From Metabacillus sp. B2-18 (GTDB taxonomy: Bacteria > Bacillota > Bacilli > Bacillales > Bacillaceae), in contig NZ_CP088245.1 of assembly GCF_021117275.1 (NCBI RefSeq), forward strand, positions 967,501 through 1,031,500: 64,000 nucleotides of DNA. Direction: 5' to 3'. The notes beneath the pieces were generated by a model that saw nothing but the letters and a program-made list of their open reading frames with translations, ran no database searches and had not been told where the DNA came from. Shown here in pieces: positions 61,974 through 64,000 of the stretch. Both the position numbers and the translations under genes were made by a program. Positions within the stretch are counted from its first letter, which is position 1. Each line of letters starts with the position of its first letter.

Positions 61974-62042
61974 ATGGAATATAAAGTAGCTATAGTAGGA
62001 GGAGGTCCTTCAGGTATAGGTGCGTTTAACATGAATATTTAA
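61974..62042 (+). pseudogene. N-terminal fragment of an FAD oxidoreductase
   Basis: A 22-codon frame MEYKVAIVGGGPSGIGAFNM with a perfect dinucleotide-binding GGGPSGIG motif behind an AGAGGTGG site, then stop. This is the first beta-alpha unit of a flavoprotein whose remainder is gone, probably by deletion. It sits 33 bp after zagA, so it once belonged to the zinc operon. Confidence 0.6.
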
Positions 62043-62097
62043 ATGCAACAAGTTTTAGAGTTGAAAAATGAATTTTTAAAAGCTTTATGAAAAGTAG

Positions 62098-62126
62098 TTG
62101 ACAAAAACCAATAATTTATTTATAGT
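62098..62126 (+). promoter_or_regulatory. Sigma-A promoter of ykoY
   Basis: TTGACA and TATAGT with 17-bp spacing, leading into the manganese riboswitch. Confidence 0.8.
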
Positions 62127-62142
62127 TTGATTAACTAAATAG

Positions 62143-62232
62143 TTTCTCCTAAAGGGGAGTAGCTTTTACAGCAAAGTCGTCATTTCGGAGATTTCGTATC
62201 TCTCGGCTTTGTTGGCAACGTTCGGTTGTTAG
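62143..62232 (+). promoter_or_regulatory. yybP-ykoY manganese riboswitch
   Basis: The hallmark AAAGGGGAGTAGC and the arm CAAAGTCGTCATTTCGG with its return CTCGGCTTTGTTGGCAACG closely match the ykoY leader of B. subtilis. The gene controlled is a TerC/YkoY family exporter. Mn2+ binding should prevent terminator formation and raise exporter expression. Confidence 0.85.
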
Positions 62233-62234
62233 CA

Positions 62235-62270
62235 AGACCTTTACCAATTGGTAAAGGTCTTTTACTTTTT
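62235..62270 (+). terminator. Leader terminator 1
   Basis: AGACCTTTACC / GGTAAAGGTCT with a 4-nt loop, followed by TTTACTTTTT. It lies between riboswitch and gene. Confidence 0.85.
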
Positions 62271-62274
62271 ATTA

Positions 62275-62311
62275 AAACCTTTACCGTTTACGGTAGAGGT
62301 TTTTTCTTTTT
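62275..62311 (+). terminator. Leader terminator 2
   Basis: AACCTTTACCG / CGGTAGAGGTT followed by TTTTCTTTTTT. A second terminator immediately after the first, with related stem sequence. Confidence 0.8.
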
Positions 62312-62463
62312 TCCGGAGACTAAAAAACTTTTTATGGAAAATTCACATTACAAAAGGAGTGAGTCAAAATATTGGTTCGTAAGAGCTAAAAGTAACCTTC
62401 AAGATTGAAAGTTTACTGAGTGTGAGATTTATAAATTAAGGGTTAATAAGGAGGAGAAATTAT

Positions 62464-63237
62464 TTGGAACTTTCAATTTTAATGGAGTATGGTTGGGTGT
62501 TGATCTTATTAGTTGCACTGGAGGGCTTGTTAGCAGCAGATAATGCACTTGTTTTAGCAATCATGGTTAAGCATTTACCGGAAGAGGAAAGAAAAAGAGC
62601 TCTCTTTTATGGTTTAGCGGGAGCCTTTGTGTTCCGATTTGGTTCACTCTTTGCGATTTCGTTCCTAGTGGATGTGTGGCAGGTGCAAGCGATAGGTGCT
62701 CTATACCTATTATTTATTGCTATAAATCATATAGTAAGAAAGCTTGTATTCAAAAAGAAAGAGGGAACAAATGAAGAAGAAAACAAAAAGGGAAAATCTG
62801 GTTTTTGGGGAACTGTTTTAAAGGTTGAATTAGCTGATATTGCATTTGCAGTTGACTCAATTTTAGCTGCTGTAGCCCTTGCTATGACACTGCCAAACAC
62901 AAACCTTCCACAAATTGGTGGAATGGACGGCGGTAAGTTTCTTGTCATTTTTGCCGGTGGAATTATTGGATTAATTATCATGCGTTTTGCAGCTAACCTT
63001 TTTGTTAAGTTACTTCATTCAAGACCAGGTCTTGAAATAGCGGCTTTTGCAATTGTTGGATGGGTAGGAGTGAAGCTTGCTGTGTTAACATTAGGGCATC
63101 CTGATGTTGGTGTACTTTCTTATGAATTTGCCCATTCCACTGGATGGAAGCTGTTCTTCTATACTGTATTAATTGGAATTGCTGCTGCAGGGTGGTTCTT
63201 AACGAAAGAAAAGAAAGAAGAGAAGCAAGCTGCATAG
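62464..63237 (+). CDS. ykoY: TerC-family manganese exporter (YkoY-like)
   Basis: A 257-residue membrane protein with about seven helices. The TerC metal-site motifs LEGLLAADNALVLAIMVKHLP and ELADIAFAVDSILAAVALA are intact. TTG 62464 is preceded by AAGGAGGAG. Controlled by promoter, riboswitch and two terminators upstream. By family it exports Mn2+ or loads exported enzymes with Mn2+. A terminator follows. Confidence 0.9.
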   Translation: MELSILMEYGWVLILLVALEGLLAADNALVLAIMVKHLPEEERKRALFYGLAGAFVFRFGSLFAISFLVDVWQVQAIGALYLLFIAINHIVRKLVFKKKEGTNEEENKKGKSGFWGTVLKVELADIAFAVDSILAAVALAMTLPNTNLPQIGGMDGGKFLVIFAGGIIGLIIMRFAANLFVKLLHSRPGLEIAAFAIVGWVGVKLAVLTLGHPDVGVLSYEFAHSTGWKLFFYTVLIGIAAAGWFLTKEKKEEKQAA

Positions 63238-63249
63238 TGGATTATAATT

Positions 63250-63282
63250 AAAAAGCTGCTCTTCGTAGAGCAGCTTTTTAAA
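63250..63282 (+). terminator. Terminator of ykoY
   Basis: AAAAAGCTGCTC / GAGCAGCTTTTT with a TTCGTA loop. Confidence 0.9.
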
Positions 63283-63333
63283 TACGTTCTTACGCTATTG
63301 GGTTAAGAAAAATAAGCTTGTTGTAAACAAATT

Positions 63334-63828
63334 GTGAAATATTTATTAATAATCAGTTTATTAGTTGTAAATTCTACGTTTGGTAAATATAATCAAACTA
63401 TCACGTTATGGTTTGGAGGGTTATCCTTTGGGACTGAAAAGTTAAAAATCGGTGAACTGGCTGAAAGAACAGGTGTTACAAAAAGAACAATAGATTACTA
63501 TACTAATTTAGGACTTCTTAAAGCAGAACGTTCCCCTTCGAATTATCGTTATTACGATATTTCTGCTGTTGAACAGTTAAATGATATTGAGAAGTGTAAA
63601 GAACAAGGAATGTCGTTAGACGACATAAAGAAAAGAATGATTGACAAAAACGCAGAAGAAATTGACGTGTTGGAGTTACGTCTTAAAATAAAAGGATTAG
63701 AAAAAGATGTAGCAGAGGTTTTATCTCAACTTGAAAACAGCAACCTAAAAAATCATGAGTTTATAAAAAAGAATGTTTCTCAAGAAAGTCTGTCTTTGAT
63801 TCAATCATTGTTATTACTGCTCAACTAA
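63334..63828 (+). CDS. MerR-family regulator with anomalous start
   Basis: A 164-codon frame opening at GTG 63334. The real domain begins near residue 35: EKLKIGELAERTGVTKRTIDYYTNLGLLKAERS is the MerR helix-turn-helix, then a dimerisation coiled coil. The first 33 residues look non-native. A strong GGAGGG (63415-63420) with TTG 7 nt later lies one frame off: TTG GGA CTG AAA AGT TAA. One more A in the A4 run at 63437-63440 would give a standard MGLKKLKIGELA start. So the gene is either frameshifted, misread, or uses the upstream GTG. It resembles YhdQ-type regulators upstream of yhdP in Bacillus. Confidence 0.7.
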   Translation: MKYLLIISLLVVNSTFGKYNQTITLWFGGLSFGTEKLKIGELAERTGVTKRTIDYYTNLGLLKAERSPSNYRYYDISAVEQLNDIEKCKEQGMSLDDIKKRMIDKNAEEIDVLELRLKIKGLEKDVAEVLSQLENSNLKNHEFIKKNVSQESLSLIQSLLLLLN

Positions 63829-63842
63829 TTAATATCATTACC

Positions 63843-63875
63843 AGGAGGTGTACGTCTTACTTATAAGACGACTCA
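63843..63875 (+). promoter_or_regulatory. Split ribosome binding site with hairpin spacer
   Basis: AGGAGGTG at 63843-63850 is 25 nt from the TTG start. Between them lies a perfect 7-bp hairpin, CGTCTTA (63853-63859) and TAAGACG (63864-63870). Folding it would leave about 7 nt between site and start, the optimum. Confidence 0.65.
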
Positions 63876-64000
63876 TTGACAACCATTAATTTACTTTTAA
63901 TTTTAGTATTAATAGCATTAACAGCATTCTTCGTGGCAACTGAATTTGCCATTGTGAAAGTACGTGTTTCAAAAATTGATCAGTTAATTTCAGAAGGAAA
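63876..64000 (+). CDS. HlyC/CorC (CNNM-type) membrane protein, partial
   Basis: Only the first 41 codons are in the window. The sequence [20 protein letters not shown] then [21 protein letters not shown] is the start of a DUF21 domain as in YhdP/YugS proteins, implicated in Mg2+ or other cation transport. An in-frame TAA at 63864-63866 leaves TTG 63876 as the only plausible start; the reading frame continues beyond the window. Confidence 0.82.
   Translation, partial: MTTINLLLILVLIALTAFFVATEFAIVKVRVSKIDQLISEG

Noticed and set aside
62226-62408. A 60-codon plus-strand frame upstream of ykoY
   Set aside because: It overlaps both leader terminators, its residues mirror the T-runs, and it has no ribosome site. 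It is a by-product of the regulatory leader.

Overview
The window reads as a chromosomal segment of a low-GC, endospore-forming Bacillaceae. Supporting signs are AGGAGG-type ribosome binding sites with many TTG/GTG starts, a CotF-type spore coat operon, an S-box metIC operon, LutR and CcpA-type operators, canonical Zur boxes, and a yybP-ykoY manganese riboswitch. The genus cannot be fixed from sequence alone.

Layout. 0-2 kb: an orphan sulfonate/NitT-type binding lipoprotein followed by a SCO1-like protein. 1.8-4.6 kb: metI-metC behind a SAM-I (S-box) riboswitch whose P3 arm carries a folded insertion of over 200 nt. 4.7-7 kb (minus): spore-coat/alcohol dehydrogenase operon like yraG-yraF-adhB-yraE-yraD. 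7.2-8.4 kb: a complete ftsZ away from ftsA and the dcw cluster. 8.5-9.9 kb: an orphan TAXI lipoprotein and tRNA-Val(GAC). 11-15.7 kb: a YesN/YesM-type two-component pair with a sugar-binding lipoprotein. 15.9-28.5 kb: a LacI-type regulator and a ten-gene sugar operon holding a ribose-type ABC importer, a second binding protein, two Gfo/Idh/MocA dehydrogenases, three TIM-barrel isomerase/lyase-like enzymes and one zinc dehydrogenase. The enzyme set suggests a 3-keto-sugar oxidation pathway, for example for levoglucosan or a related glycoside or cyclitol. 28.6-33.5 kb: ywnA/ywnB-like pair with paired 19-bp operators, a decayed IS3 (IS150-type) element, and a LysR/bicupin pair.

34-49 kb is a C2/C3 carbon block: LrgA/CidA-LrgB/CidB-type membrane pair, glycolate oxidase glcD-glcF with a CdaR regulator, lactate permease, lutR, lutABC, then the PPDK regulatory protein and PPDK. 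Glycolate, lactate and pyruvate could enter here and pyruvate could be raised to PEP. Two LutR operators mark the permease and lutABC promoters.

49.2-49.4 kb holds a 3' fragment of the tRNA-Val gene with a copy of its terminator, fused to a dispersed repeat also present at 30.4 kb. 49.6-62 kb is a zinc-starvation block with six recognisable Zur boxes: znuA/adcA-like lipoprotein with a 36-bp tandem His-rich repeat, zinc-free S14 (rpsN2), a 2Fe-2S protein, a C-terminally shortened SufU-like protein, an FAD oxidoreductase, an Opp/Cnt-like importer plus MFS exporter resembling the staphylopine-type metallophore transport set but with no opine synthase, and the CobW/ZagA GTPase. The second ATPase of the importer has one in-frame nonsense codon. 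62-64 kb: manganese riboswitch and TerC/YkoY exporter, a MerR-type regulator with an anomalous start, and the first codons of an HlyC/CorC-type protein whose Shine-Dalgarno is separated from the start by a perfect hairpin.

All functional calls rest on sequence recognition by eye. No database search or folding program was run.
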